From: Cytobacillus sp. FSL H8-0458
Lineage (GTDB): Bacteria; Bacillota; Bacilli; Bacillales; Cytobacillaceae
NCBI RefSeq assembly: GCF_038002165.1
Contig: NZ_JBBOBR010000001.1
Coordinates: forward strand, 2,914,001-2,978,000
DNA: 64,000 bases
Direction of reading: 5' to 3'
Shown: in pieces, positions 34,831-43,824 of the stretch
Numbering within the stretch: position 1 is the stretch's first letter
Layout of the letters: each line of letters starts with the position of its first letter
Made by a program: the position numbers and the translations under genes
Notes under the pieces: model-generated
What the model was told of the DNA's origin: nothing
Databases searched by the model: none
What the model saw: the letters and a program-made list of their open reading frames with translations, nothing else

Positions 34831-35406
34831 ATGTCGGACAAAGCAATTTCTATAAAGGAAGCAATGATTTTCAGCCAGCGAGTGGCACAGCTGAGTAAAG
34901 CCCTGTGGAAGTCTATAGAAAAAGATTGGCAGCAATGGATAAAACCCTACGATTTAAACATTAATGAACATCATATTTTATGGATTGCCTATCATTTAAA
35001 CGGAGCATCGATTTCCGATGTTGCCAAGTTTGGTGTAATGCATGTTTCTACTGCATTCAACTTCTCCAAAAAGCTCGAAGAACGGGGTTTTCTCCAATTC
35101 TCTAAGAAAGAAAGCGATAAAAGAAATACTTATATTAAATTGACTGAAGATGGCGAAAAGGTATTATTAAGTCTTATGGAAACCTATTCTCCTGAGAAAA
35201 ACGCGGTGTTCTCTGGTGCAATGCCACTAAGAGAGCTTTATGGAAAGTTTCCTGATATCATTGAAATTATGGCGATCGTCCGCAATATATATGGTGACGA
35301 TTTCATGGAGATCTTTGAAAAATCCTTTGCAAACCTCGAAAATCAATTTGATGAAGATGAAGGCAAATTAAAGAAAAAACAAGCAGCTGAAAAGGAACTT
35401 GTTTAA
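34831..35406 (+). CDS. hpr: Transition-state regulator Hpr (ScoC), MarR family
   Basis: 191-residue MarR-type DNA-binding protein. N-terminal [20 protein letters not shown], winged-helix core [20 protein letters not shown] then [18 protein letters not shown] and [16 protein letters not shown] for the wing. The C-terminal end is acidic then lysine-rich. In B. subtilis it represses extracellular protease genes (aprE, nprE), oligopeptide permeases and sporulation genes in the transition state. TAGGTGAAC precedes the ATG. The 290-bp upstream gap is very AT-rich and contains no other gene. Confidence 0.92.
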   Translation: MSDKAISIKEAMIFSQRVAQLSKALWKSIEKDWQQWIKPYDLNINEHHILWIAYHLNGASISDVAKFGVMHVSTAFNFSKKLEERGFLQFSKKESDKRNTYIKLTEDGEKVLLSLMETYSPEKNAVFSGAMPLRELYGKFPDIIEIMAIVRNIYGDDFMEIFEKSFANLENQFDEDEGKLKKKQAAEKELV

Positions 35407-35441
35407 TTAGAGAAAGTTCCTCCCAGCATTATGTAAACCCT

Positions 35442-35476
35442 TACAAAGCGAATCGCATGCATTCGCTTTGTATTTA
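35442..35476 (+). terminator. Hairpin after hpr, probable terminator
   Basis: CAAAGCGAAT (35444-35453) and CATTCGCTTTG (35460-35470), then TATTTATG; the U-run is weak. Confidence 0.5.
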
Positions 35477-35636
35477 TGAAAACGGTTGCTCACATATTCA
35501 CATTACTTTGATTTGATTAAAGTTTTTTTTCGACAAAATCTGTTTGCTTTCCCTATTGATTTTTTTATTTATTCATCGTAAAGTATCATAAGTGAGTTTG
35601 AAAGATTACTATTTTACTCCTTGTGGAGGTATTTTT

Positions 35637-36185
35637 ATGATGAATTGCTGGAAGACGATTAACTTCACGAAGCAATACGGATCGCAGAGACTTTTTATTT
35701 TGTCTTCCTTAACCATGCTGGCTACTTTCATATTTACATATGTTCCTGCAACGTATGTATTTATGCCAGGTTCCTTTTACGATAATTATTTCATTTTCTT
35801 TGCAGCGGGACTATGGCTGATATATCCTGTTCATAAGCTGCTTCACTACCTTCCGATTGCACACCTTGGAATTATCGTTAAAAAACAGCTGATAATTAAA
35901 TATGGATTTATGCCAATTATATATATCCGAATAACGGAGCCTATTTCAAAACGGCTTTTCCTGACTGCCACTCTGGCCCCTATGTTCATTATAAACAGCC
36001 TGCTTCTGGCTGCTTGCTTTGTTTTTCCTCATTATGTACATTATTTAGTCATTCTGTTTGCTTTCCATGCAGGCCTGTCTTTTTCTGACATTGTCTGCGC
36101 AAAAAACGTCCTTAATGCTCCAAATCAATCTTATGTAGAAGAAAATGAAGATGGATTTGAGATTTTACTTCGTTCGAACCATTAG
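35637..36185 (+). CDS. DUF3267-type membrane protein (possibly YhaJ)
   Basis: 182 residues with four hydrophobic segments (about 20-40, 45-68, 112-130, 138-158) and the HKLLHYLPIAHLGI stretch between them. The pattern is that of DUF3267 membrane proteins, some of which look like degenerate membrane metalloproteases; no full HExxH is present. GGAGG lies 7 nt before the ATG at 35637. It sits between hpr and prsA, where B. subtilis has yhaJ, so orthology is plausible but not certain. Function unknown. Confidence 0.75.
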   Translation: MMNCWKTINFTKQYGSQRLFILSSLTMLATFIFTYVPATYVFMPGSFYDNYFIFFAAGLWLIYPVHKLLHYLPIAHLGIIVKKQLIIKYGFMPIIYIRITEPISKRLFLTATLAPMFIINSLLLAACFVFPHYVHYLVILFAFHAGLSFSDIVCAKNVLNAPNQSYVEENEDGFEILLRSNH

Positions 36186-36335
36186 CAAAAATCGCGGGTA
36201 TCCTGACAAAGGATACCTTTTACTTACCTGACAGGCAATCTTAAATACTATCTTTTTTTTGTGAACTTTGTTATTGTAATTAACAGACAAAACATGTTAC
36301 AGCAATCATATGACTGCCCAAGGAGGGAATCTTGG

Positions 36336-36515
36336 ATGATCTCCATCTTTATTATTTTTGCCGTTTTTATTTTATTTTATATCAACAAGATGACAAATTC
36401 GCTTTGTCTCCAAAAAGAGATTCCTGAGGAACGGCAGCCCAAAGTATTCAGAACCATTAACATTCTTATCACCATATTGCTAATCTCTTCATTTGTAGAA
36501 ATCTTGTATGCTTAG
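36336..36515 (+). CDS. Small membrane protein, unknown function
   Basis: 59 residues starting MISIFIIFAVFILFYINKMTNS with AAGGAGG 9 nt upstream. Two hydrophobic helices (about 2-17 and 38-55) flank a polar segment LCLQKEIPEERQPK. A strong terminator follows, so this is a complete unit. Position just before prsA suggests the place of yhaK in B. subtilis, but I cannot confirm similarity. Confidence 0.75.
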   Translation: MISIFIIFAVFILFYINKMTNSLCLQKEIPEERQPKVFRTINILITILLISSFVEILYA

Positions 36516-36540
36516 GATATCCTGAGTGCTCTTACCATGA

Positions 36541-36577
36541 GCAAAAGCGGCGGAGAATTTCCGCCGCTTTTTATATA
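36541..36577 (+). terminator. Terminator of the 36336 gene
   Basis: AAAGCGGCGG (36544-36553) and CCGCCGCTTT, then TTATATATT. Confidence 0.85.
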
Positions 36578-36594
36578 TTGTGAAGGTTTTTATC

Positions 36595-36687
36595 TTAGTA
36601 AAGCCAAGATGCTCCTATGATGATCAGCAAAATGAATAACACGACAATTAGCGCAAAACCTCCGCCGTATCCGCATCCTCCGGACAT
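36595..36687 (-). CDS. YjcZ family sporulation-type peptide, copy 1
   Basis: 30-residue peptide MSGGCGYGGG followed by a hydrophobic helix FALIVVLFILLIIIGASWLY. The N-terminal Gly/Tyr-rich head and single helix are the hallmark of YjcZ/SscA-like spore proteins. AAAGGAGG is 7-8 nt before the ATG. A weak SigK-like -10 (CATAGAGTC, minus strand, 36731-36739) lies upstream. A second copy follows at 36752, so they are tandem paralogues. Likely made in the mother cell and incorporated in spores; inferred from family. Confidence 0.82.
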   Translation of the reverse strand: MSGGCGYGGGFALIVVLFILLIIIGASWLY

Positions 36688-36751
36688 TTGGAATCCTCCT
36701 TTCGATTTGCGGCACAAAGCCCAGCAGATGGACTCTATGCCGAAACTAGGC

Positions 36752-36835
36752 TTACAGCCAAGCTGCGCCTACAATTATCAATAAGATAAACAATACAACG
36801 ATTAACGCGAAACCTCCGCCGTATCCTGCACCCAT
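36752..36835 (-). CDS. YjcZ family sporulation-type peptide, copy 2
   Basis: 27-residue peptide MGAGYGGGFALIVVLFILLIIVGAAWL split here as head MGAGYGGG and helix FALIVVLFILLIIVGAAWL. It is nearly identical to the peptide encoded at 36595-36687 in the helix. GGGGAGGTG is a good ribosome-binding site. Upstream on the minus strand GATATGGTA (36861-36869) matches 8 of 9 positions of the SigK -10 consensus CATANNNTA, supporting late-sporulation expression. Confidence 0.8.
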   Translation of the reverse strand: MGAGYGGGFALIVVLFILLIIVGAAWL

Positions 36836-37214
36836 GGATAACACCTCCCCTTTAGGCTGCTACCATATCCTATTCATTTGCCTCTGTGGTCGGATAGGCT
36901 ACTTTCCCGGCTATCCAAACTTTTTTAGGCTGCTTGAATTTGAAACCTCCCATCAGAGGGTTCCATGTATCATATGTACAATTGTCCTGAATGGGATGGG
37001 CGAATACCCAAATCTTTTTAAAAAACAATGGTTTATGAACCAAGCATTACTTTCTTCTTTTGTTATTTTTTTCATTTATGGTATAGTAGAGAATGTGATA
37101 AATGAAGGCACTGTGAAGGCAATTGCTGGTTTTTAAGAAATCTAAAAATTCAGCAGAAGACAGCAGTCAAGCTCACCAGAGCCAAATTTGAAAATTAATT
37201 TAGGAGTGTTCAAC
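36836..37214. other. Intergenic region between the YjcZ-like genes and prsA
   Basis: About 380 bp. The left end carries the SigK-like promoter of the minus-strand peptide gene. The right part holds a likely prsA promoter (TATAGT near 37083-37088). A 100-codon plus-strand frame (36834-37136) is present, but it has no ribosome-binding site and no family resemblance. Nothing else recognised. Confidence 0.5.
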
Positions 37215-38105
37215 ATGAAGAAATGGATGCTATCGCTCTCCATTGCAGCCGGAGTAATTGGATTAAGCGCATGCAGCAGCACCGGCGGCGACTCAGGAGA
37301 TGTTGTTGTTGAAACAAAGAGCGGAAACATTACGAAGGACGAGCTTTATGAAGCAATGAAGGAAAAATACGGCGAACAGGCGCTCCAGGAGCTTATTTAT
37401 GAAAAAGTTCTTTCTGATAAATACAAAGTAACAGACGAGGAACTTAACGAGAAAATTGATGAACTAAAACAGCAGCTTGGCGCTAACTTTGAAATGGCCC
37501 TTATGCAATATGGCTATAAGGATGAAGAAGATTTAAGGGAAACCTTCAAAACAGGCTTGCTTCAGGAAAAAGCCGCTATTAAAGATATTGAAGCAACAGA
37601 AAAAGAAGTTAAAGAATACTATGATAACTTCAAGCCGGAAATCAAAGCACGCCATATCCTGGTTGAAGATGAAAAAACGGCGAACGAAGTAAAGAAAAAG
37701 CTTGATGAAGGCGGAAAGTTTGAAGATCTGGCAAAAGAATATTCTAAAGACCCTGGATCTGCTGCAAATGGCGGAGATTTAGGCTGGTTCGGCCCAGGGA
37801 AAATGGTTCCTGAATTCGAAGAGGCAGCTTATGCCCTTGATGTGAATGAAATCAGCGCTCCTGTTCAATCAGAACATGGTTTCCATATCATTCAAGTAAC
37901 TGAGAAAAAAGAGAAAAAGTCATTTGATGAAATGAAGAAGGAAATGGAATACCAAGTGAAAGTCTCCAAGCTTGATGGCGAGAAAATACAGCAGGCAATG
38001 GATCGTGAACTGAAGGCTGCTGATGTTGATATTAAAGATAAGGAACTAAAAGGAGTTCTTGATAAACCTGAAGCTGAAGGTGAAACTGGAACTGAAGCGA
38101 AATAA
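37215..38105 (+). CDS. prsA: Foldase lipoprotein PrsA (peptidyl-prolyl isomerase)
   Basis: 296-residue lipoprotein. The signal peptide [20 protein letters not shown] gives lipidated Cys20. The central parvulin (PPIC) domain spans about residues 132-226: [40 protein letters not shown]. Flanking helices form the chaperone lobes. It folds exported proteins at the membrane-wall interface, including penicillin-binding proteins and secreted enzymes. The start at 37215 has GGAGTG upstream. The C-terminal tail is acidic ([11 protein letters not shown]). Strong terminator follows. Confidence 0.95.
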   Translation: MKKWMLSLSIAAGVIGLSACSSTGGDSGDVVVETKSGNITKDELYEAMKEKYGEQALQELIYEKVLSDKYKVTDEELNEKIDELKQQLGANFEMALMQYGYKDEEDLRETFKTGLLQEKAAIKDIEATEKEVKEYYDNFKPEIKARHILVEDEKTANEVKKKLDEGGKFEDLAKEYSKDPGSAANGGDLGWFGPGKMVPEFEEAAYALDVNEISAPVQSEHGFHIIQVTEKKEKKSFDEMKKEMEYQVKVSKLDGEKIQQAMDRELKAADVDIKDKELKGVLDKPEAEGETGTEAK

Positions 38106-38143
38106 TAAAAAACGGGGCTCCATGCTGGAGTCCCGTTTTTTAT
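38105..38143. terminator. Bidirectional terminator between prsA and yhaL
   Basis: AAAAACGGGGCTCC and GGAGTCCCGTTTTTT with a 5-nt loop. Confidence 0.85.
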
Positions 38144-38153
38144 GTGTTATTAG

Positions 38154-38339
38154 TCATCCTGCTGATTGCTGAGCGGATTTACGCTCTTCTTTTTCCCGTT
38201 CAAGACGCTTCATATAAATTTCACCCTCGCGTTCTATGCTGTCATGCTCCACTTTTTTCTCTTCCCTGCCTGTCCTTACCGCCATATATGCACTTATAAC
38301 GATTCCGGCTGCAACAAAATATACCCAAATTGGAATCAT
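38154..38339 (-). CDS. yhaL: Sporulation YhaL family protein
   Basis: 61 residues starting MIPIWVYFVAAGIVISAYMAV, a single N-terminal membrane anchor followed by a highly charged tail rich in E, K and R (EREGEIYMKRLEREKEERK). This is the YhaL family, linked to sporulation in Bacillus and located between prsA and yhaM there as well. GAAAGAGGGG precedes the ATG at 38339; the longer frame to 38459 runs through a hairpin and is not expected to be translated. Confidence 0.85.
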   Translation of the reverse strand: MIPIWVYFVAAGIVISAYMAVRTGREEKKVEHDSIEREGEIYMKRLEREKEERKSAQQSAG

Positions 38340-38429
38340 CTTTTTCCCCTCTTTCTTTTTATATGGTTGTCCATTTACTATAAAATGTATGCTGAACCGG
38401 AAAAAATATGATAGACAGACACTAAAAAT

Positions 38430-38462
38430 GCCATCCTTTCCCATTAGGAAGGATGGCATTTA
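38430..38462. terminator. Hairpin between yhaM and yhaL
   Basis: AATGCCATCCTTTCC pairs with GGAAGGATGGCATT (38448-38461). It lies directly after the yhaM stop and is likely its terminator on the minus strand, though the U-run is weak. Confidence 0.6.
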
Positions 38463-39407
38463 TTATTTATGAAAACTAGGCTTATAGAATGAACGGTTAT
38501 CCAGAGCAAATACCCGCTCCGAAAATTCTCCAGGTTTTACCCTTTCAAGAGCTCTATCAAGCATATTCATTTTTGCATCAATATTATCAATATAATGAAG
38601 AATTTCTGCTTCCTTGATTAATGGCGGCTTCGGACTGCCCCATTCTGCTTTGCCGTGATGGGACAAGACCAGGTGCTGAAGGACCATAATCTCTTCACCG
38701 CTGATTCCAAGTTCCTCAGCAGCTTTTCCTATTTCATTTATCATAATGGTTATATGCCCTAGAAGGTTTCCTTCTATTGTGTAGGATGTTGAAATCGGTC
38801 CGGACAACTCTGTAATTTTCCCTAAATCGTGCAGGATGACTCCAGCGTACAATAAGTCCTTATCCAGGCTTGGATACAAACCGGAAATTACTTTAGCCAA
38901 ATCCAGCATGGAAACAACATGATAGGCAAGACCGGAAACGAATTCATGATGATTCTTGGTAGCGGCCGGATATTCAAGAAAGTCCTTTTGATGCTTCTTC
39001 AGTAAATGGCGGGTGATCCGTTGAATGTTCGGATTTTTCATTTCAAATATATATTGAGTGATTTTACTCATCATTTCATCAGTACTTAAGGGTGCTGTTT
39101 CGAGAAAGTCTGCCAGCTTCACCGGATCAGTTGGAGAGGCCGGCCGTATTTGGCGGATTCTTAACTGATTGCGTCCACGGTAATTTAAAATATCCCCCGC
39201 CACTTTTACAATGGTTTCGGGACTGTAGTTTTTGGCATCTTCATCAGACACATCCCAAAGCTTTGCTTCAATTTCTCCGCTTTGGTCCTGGAAGATAAGG
39301 GTCAAGAACGGCTTTCCATTACTCGCAATACCCTTAGTTGCATTTTTGATGAGCAGAAAAAGCTCGATTTGTTCTCCTACTTCGTAATAAACAATTCCTT
39401 TTGACAT
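38463..39407 (-). CDS. yhaM: 3'-5' exoribonuclease YhaM
   Basis: 314 residues starting [20 protein letters not shown]. The N-terminal OB fold ([20 protein letters not shown]) binds nucleic acid; the HD domain ([13 protein letters not shown], then [13 protein letters not shown]) is the hydrolase with a metal centre. It degrades RNA and single-stranded DNA 3' to 5'. The chosen start gives exactly the 314 residues known for B. subtilis YhaM, although the ribosome-binding site is weak; an upstream ATG at 39488 would add 27 residues. In B. subtilis it follows yhaN directly, while here an lrgAB pair lies between. Confidence 0.9.
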   Translation of the reverse strand: MSKGIVYYEVGEQIELFLLIKNATKGIASNGKPFLTLIFQDQSGEIEAKLWDVSDEDAKNYSPETIVKVAGDILNYRGRNQLRIRQIRPASPTDPVKLADFLETAPLSTDEMMSKITQYIFEMKNPNIQRITRHLLKKHQKDFLEYPAATKNHHEFVSGLAYHVVSMLDLAKVISGLYPSLDKDLLYAGVILHDLGKITELSGPISTSYTIEGNLLGHITIMINEIGKAAEELGISGEEIMVLQHLVLSHHGKAEWGSPKPPLIKEAEILHYIDNIDAKMNMLDRALERVKPGEFSERVFALDNRSFYKPSFHK

Positions 39408-39561
39408 ACGTGCGCCGACGCTCCCTTCACGAGGTTGTTTAAAAGGGCATTCAGAAATAGACACATCCTTTGCAGCCTCTTTAAACATGCAATTCTATTA
39501 ACCTAGTATACCACACAGGTCCTGCTCTCTCCTAAATTAATCATGTCTTTTGTCCGCCATA

Positions 39562-39598
39562 AAAACCCATTCACTTTTTCATGAATGGGTTTTTTGAT
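39562..39598. terminator. Terminator of the lrgAB-like pair
   Basis: ACCCATTCA (39565-39573) and TGAATGGGT (39582-39590), with A- and T-runs on both sides. Confidence 0.75.
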
Positions 39599-39607
39599 AA
39601 TTGCGGG

Positions 39608-40297
39608 TTACAGCAAAAGCAGCAATATTGGAATAAATAACGAAAGGATAATTGCAGAAGTTGTCATGGCTATACACCCCATGGCACCTTCTTCCTCTCC
39701 CCACATGAGTGAACGGCTGGCTCCCAGCATCTGTGCTGAAGTGCCCATTGCCAATCCTTTGGCAGCTTTACTATTTATTCCAAGCCACTTCAATATGTTT
39801 GGTCCCATCATAACGGAAAAAAGACCAGAAAATAGCACAAAGAAAACAGTAAATGCCGTGGTTCCTCCTAGGCCATCCGAGACCGTTAAGGCTACAGGGA
39901 GTGTTACCGAACGCGGAATAAGAGATGCCATGATCTCCTGATTAAAGTGAAAAACCTGTGACATAATGTAAACCGAAAATATGCCTAAGGAGGTCCCGGC
40001 AAAGACTCCTGAGAATATTTTCTTAAGATGTCTTTTCATTAAGGGCCACTCCTTATATAAAGGAACCGCAAAAGAGACAACCGAAAGCTGGAGGAGCAGT
40101 TCAAACAGACTGCTTCCTTTCTGATATACTGATAGAGGGATGTTGCCCAATAGAAGAAGGATAACTAAGAGCGCAGTTCCGGTGTATAAAGGATTTAGCC
40201 AGCTCTTCTTAAACTTCCTGAAAACTTGCAGGCTTGCGATATAACTGGCAAGAGTCATCAAGATGCACCCTATACTATTGAATAAAACAGAATTCAT
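39608..40297 (-). CDS. LrgB/CidB family membrane protein
   Basis: 229 residues, about seven hydrophobic segments, with conserved pieces SLIPRSVTLPVALTVSDGLGG and KGLAMGTSAQMLGASRSL typical of LrgB (compare SVTTPIA and GTAxAxE of the family; here the second motif is varied). It works with LrgA-type holin-like proteins in programmed lysis or in transport of small carboxylates and pyruvate. Its start overlaps the upstream gene by 4 bp. Terminated by a hairpin at 39562. Confidence 0.82.
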   Translation of the reverse strand: MNSVLFNSIGCILMTLASYIASLQVFRKFKKSWLNPLYTGTALLVILLLLGNIPLSVYQKGSSLFELLLQLSVVSFAVPLYKEWPLMKRHLKKIFSGVFAGTSLGIFSVYIMSQVFHFNQEIMASLIPRSVTLPVALTVSDGLGGTTAFTVFFVLFSGLFSVMMGPNILKWLGINSKAAKGLAMGTSAQMLGASRSLMWGEEEGAMGCIAMTTSAIILSLFIPILLLLL

Positions 40298-40653
40298 TTT
40301 TGGTGCCTCCTTCTTATTTTCTCATACAATAGAACAGAATACGCTGTGCCCAATAAACAGCAAAAGCTGCTTAGAATCAGCACCAAAAGGAAATGAAAAT
40401 TTAATAGAGGAATAAAATTGGGAGATAAAAATAATCCAATGACAAAGGGGATAAACAGCAGGGTCATGTGTTTAATTTGAAAAGATGCTGCTTTCTCTAT
40501 CCATTCTAATTTAATTAAATTGGTTACCAATAAGAGTAATAACATAAGCATCCCCATGACACTTCCAGGAAACGGAATATGAAAAAACGCAGCCGCAAAA
40601 TTCCCTGCAATCAGAAAGATAGCGAGTAACAATATTTGAATCAGCCAGGGCAA
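40294..40653 (-). CDS. CidA/LrgA family holin-like protein
   Basis: 119 residues with four hydrophobic segments: PWLIQILLLAIFLIAGNFAAA, then IPFPGSVMGMLMLLLLLV (the PGSVxGM motif of LrgA), and FIPFVIGLFLSPNFI. The start is TTG 40653 with AAGGAG 8 nt upstream. Translationally coupled to the LrgB gene. No lytSR or cidR regulator is adjacent, so control is unknown. Insertion between yhaN and yhaM is unlike B. subtilis. Confidence 0.82.
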   Translation of the reverse strand: MPWLIQILLLAIFLIAGNFAAAFFHIPFPGSVMGMLMLLLLLVTNLIKLEWIEKAASFQIKHMTLLFIPFVIGLFLSPNFIPLLNFHFLLVLILSSFCCLLGTAYSVLLYEKIRRRHQK

Positions 40654-40786
40654 ATGATTTTCTCCTTCCTAACCGCTTTTTATCATCTTACTGGATTAAA
40701 AAAGAAAAAACTTGATATTTGTAAGGTTTCTTAACACACTTTTTAATAATACTTGTGACTTTTTGTAAGATTTTCTTACCATACAT

Positions 40787-40826
40787 ATAAAAAAGCTGCC
40801 TGTTATATTAGACAGACAGCTTTTCC
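40787..40826 (-). terminator. Terminator overlapping the yhaN stop
   Basis: AAAAAAGCTGCCTGT and ACAGACAGCTTTT; minus strand ends TTTTTTATATG. Confidence 0.75.
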
Positions 40827-43801
40827 TTTGCAACCAAATATATTTGTTCTTCCTGAAAATGCGGCAGAAGATGCTTATGACAGGTGAAAAATAAAATTTG
40901 CCTCCCTGTAATGTTCTTTAACAGGTTAATCATTCTTTCCGTCCGGACATGATCAAAATTCACGAAGCTATCATCAATAATAATGGGGAACGGGTATTTG
41001 CCATAAATCGTCATGGCAAGTGCAAGCCTAAAGGATACGTATATCTGTTCCGAAGTCGCCTGACTCAGTTCTTTTGCTTCAAAAATTGCTCCTGTCCTGC
41101 TTTCTATCAGAAAACCGCTTCCTTCTTCTTTGGGAAAAATTCGTACATAACGGCCATTGGTTAAATAAGAAAGATATTGCTCTGCATTTCCCAGTATTTT
41201 GGGCAAACGCTCATTTTTAAAACTGTTTATCGTTCGATCTAATATATCCTTGGCAGCAGCATATTTTGCCCACTCCCTTGCTTCTGCTTCAAACTCAGAT
41301 TTCAGCAAGGCGAACTTATGGAGGAGTTCCGCATATGTTCCGCCCTCTTCAAGAATTCCAATTTGATATTTTACCTCAGCAAGTTTGCTCTGCAGATCAG
41401 GAATACTTTTCTTTAGCTGAGCAGCTTTTTCGCTAACAGCTTGGCTCTCCGCTTCCGGTTTTGACAAAGTGGAATATTTTTCGATTTCTTCCTGTGAAAA
41501 AGAGTTAAGATTCATTTGCTTGCGGACCTGTGTTATCTGTTCTTCAAGTTCTGTTAATTTCTGTGCTTCAGCTGCTTTTTCCCGGTATTCCCCGGCATCG
41601 TCAGTGCCGGCACTTGAGAGCAGGTGCTCGCATTCTTTTTGGAAGTGGCTAAGTTCGGCAAGCACTGTGCTGAGTTCAAGCTTTAACTCTTGAAGCTTGG
41701 CTTCTCTTTCAACCTGCTTGATCTGTTTTTCTGTTTCTTCCTTTAGCTTTTTTTTCAGCTGATAGCCGATTTCCTGAACGCTTCCCGGCTCACCATCCAA
41801 TAGAGCCTTTAGCATTTGAAAAGATTGAAGTTTCTCATTGATTCCCTTTTCTGCTGATGCCTTTCTTTCAAAAGTATATTTCTTTTCCCTGGTAAGGACT
41901 TTCAGCTTTTCAATCAGACTAAAAGCCTCACTTAAATAGTTTTTGGCAATTTCAGAAGGAAGCAACAGCTGTTTCCCCAGCTGCAGGAGTTCAGATTCAA
42001 GTTCGGCAGATTCCTTTTCCCATTTTTCAAAGGAGCTAATGACCTTTTCGTATTTTTCATTTGTCTGTTCAAGCTGAATCTGTAATTGTATAAGCTGATT
42101 TTGCCTTTCGCTGTCTTTCTTCAGCTGCGCCTCCAGGTCCGCAGCATGCTGAATGTCAGGATGCTTCAATTTCTCCAGCAGTGATTGTTCTTTTTCACTG
42201 AGGGCTTTTATCTCATCTTTAATAAAGCTGTCCTCTCCCTTAGGCTCCGTTTTGTTTGCACTAGCAAAACAAAAGGCTGCGCCTATCAACCCTGCACCTG
42301 CAATCACCCATAATTGACTAAAGATTCCCCAGCCGGCAAAAGCTGCAAAAAGAACTCCCAAAAACAAAAGCTGCCTTTTTTCCCGGTTTGTCTTTTGCTG
42401 TCTTTTTTCCTGTTCCTTTTTTTCTGTTTTAAGAAGGAACTGAAGTCTTTCCTGTGTATCCTGCAGCTCTTTTTCGATATTATGCTTATTAGCGGTGAAG
42501 CTTAATGTTTCTTTAATGGCCGCACGTTCATCTTCCATAAGAAGCTGCTCTTTCAATTCTCCAATTTTCTGTTCCGTATTCTCCAGCGCCGCCTTTTCAT
42601 CGTTAAACCGATCGTCCAGCTCCAGTTTCATTGCTTGCAGGTGATTTCGCCGGGAATTTACTGCATTTATCTTTTCCTTCATAAAAACACTCGTATCAGC
42701 CTGTTCAAGCTGCTGTTCATCAATCTGAAGATGGAGTCTTTCCTGAAGATTTGCAATTTCCTCTGAAATATTATCCAGCTTTATTGATAATTCTTTTTCT
42801 TCTTGAGTTAATCTATCCAGCAGCGGCAGACCCTCAACTGCTGCATTGATATGCGGCTCATGCTTAAGAAGCAAATGATCAGGCTGACTGCTTTCCAGCT
42901 CTTGTTCCAAAATGTTTATTCTGGATTCCAGACTGGCTTTTCGCCCTTCCAGCGGCTGAATCAGGCTTTCGAGTTTCTCCAAAAGAGCAAGCCCATTTGC
43001 CGGAAAAGACATGTCTGTAAATCTTTCCCGTTCTTTGATCAGCTCTTGCTCCTCTGCCAGTAATGGATAGAGTTCCTTCCATTCTTTTAGACGGGATAGC
43101 TTCTGCTGATGTTTCTCCAGCTCATGCTGTATTTTCTGTAAATCGTTTTCCAGGCTTTCTTTTTCATCCAGCAATATCCAATACTGCTCATTATTCTGCT
43201 CTGCTTTTTTCAAATCCCGATGCAGCTGCTTCATCTCTTTCAGCTTTACATTCAGGGAAGGCTTTTTTCCGTTTGGTTTAAAGCGGCTTTCCAATTCCTT
43301 TTGAAGTATATTTTCAGCAGATACGAGATGATCCGTACCCAGTGACCCTGCTGAAAACAAATACCTTCCCAAATCTTCACCCTTCATTTGATTCAGATTT
43401 TGCAGCCCATGAATATTAAAGGAGAAAATAGATTGATACAGATTTTTATCAATATGGTGAAGGAGTTCACTTAAAAGTTCTTCTCCGCCCCTTGTTCCAT
43501 CTTTAAGCAGGACGCTGACATCCCCTGATGCTTTGCCTTTAACCCGCTCTATAACCGCCTTCCCTCTATCAGGAAAAACAGCGGTAATCCTGCCGCCATA
43601 TTTAGCTCCTTCCTTAGGCTCATACCTTAATTCCGATTGGGTCTTTGCCGGAAAGCCAAAAAGAACACTATGGATAAAAGACATGATGGTAGACTTGCCT
43701 GCCTCATTTTCTCCGTAAATAACCTGCAAGGACTGAATATCGTCAAGTATAAAGTCAGTAAGCTTTCCATAACCGTATATATGTATGTCTGTAATTATCA
43801 A
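40808..43801 (-). CDS. yhaN: SbcC-like AAA/SMC-type ATPase YhaN
   Basis: 997 residues started at the TTG at 43801, which has GGAGGTGG 4-7 nt upstream. Walker A YGENEAGKST at residues 29-38; very long coiled coils follow on both sides, with a hydrophobic hairpin in the middle (about 479-517, LLFLGVLFAAFAGWGIFSQL). The C-terminal half ends with the ABC-type signature/Walker B part (LSQATSEQIYVSFRLALAM, FPIIIDDSFVNFD). It pairs with the nuclease YhaO much as SbcC pairs with SbcD or Rad50 with Mre11. A longer TTG start at 43828 overlaps yhaO. A LexA-like box precedes yhaO. Confidence 0.88.
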   Translation of the reverse strand: MIITDIHIYGYGKLTDFILDDIQSLQVIYGENEAGKSTIMSFIHSVLFGFPAKTQSELRYEPKEGAKYGGRITAVFPDRGKAVIERVKGKASGDVSVLLKDGTRGGEELLSELLHHIDKNLYQSIFSFNIHGLQNLNQMKGEDLGRYLFSAGSLGTDHLVSAENILQKELESRFKPNGKKPSLNVKLKEMKQLHRDLKKAEQNNEQYWILLDEKESLENDLQKIQHELEKHQQKLSRLKEWKELYPLLAEEQELIKERERFTDMSFPANGLALLEKLESLIQPLEGRKASLESRINILEQELESSQPDHLLLKHEPHINAAVEGLPLLDRLTQEEKELSIKLDNISEEIANLQERLHLQIDEQQLEQADTSVFMKEKINAVNSRRNHLQAMKLELDDRFNDEKAALENTEQKIGELKEQLLMEDERAAIKETLSFTANKHNIEKELQDTQERLQFLLKTEKKEQEKRQQKTNREKRQLLFLGVLFAAFAGWGIFSQLWVIAGAGLIGAAFCFASANKTEPKGEDSFIKDEIKALSEKEQSLLEKLKHPDIQHAADLEAQLKKDSERQNQLIQLQIQLEQTNEKYEKVISSFEKWEKESAELESELLQLGKQLLLPSEIAKNYLSEAFSLIEKLKVLTREKKYTFERKASAEKGINEKLQSFQMLKALLDGEPGSVQEIGYQLKKKLKEETEKQIKQVEREAKLQELKLELSTVLAELSHFQKECEHLLSSAGTDDAGEYREKAAEAQKLTELEEQITQVRKQMNLNSFSQEEIEKYSTLSKPEAESQAVSEKAAQLKKSIPDLQSKLAEVKYQIGILEEGGTYAELLHKFALLKSEFEAEAREWAKYAAAKDILDRTINSFKNERLPKILGNAEQYLSYLTNGRYVRIFPKEEGSGFLIESRTGAIFEAKELSQATSEQIYVSFRLALAMTIYGKYPFPIIIDDSFVNFDHVRTERMINLLKNITGRQILFFTCHKHLLPHFQEEQIYLVAKEKLSV

Positions 43802-43824
43802 GGGTCCACCTCCATTCATTGTCC

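Noticed and set aside
36834..37136. 100-codon plus-strand frame upstream of prsA
   Set aside because: No ribosome-binding site, starts inside the leader of a minus-strand peptide gene, no recognisable family, and overlaps the prsA promoter region.
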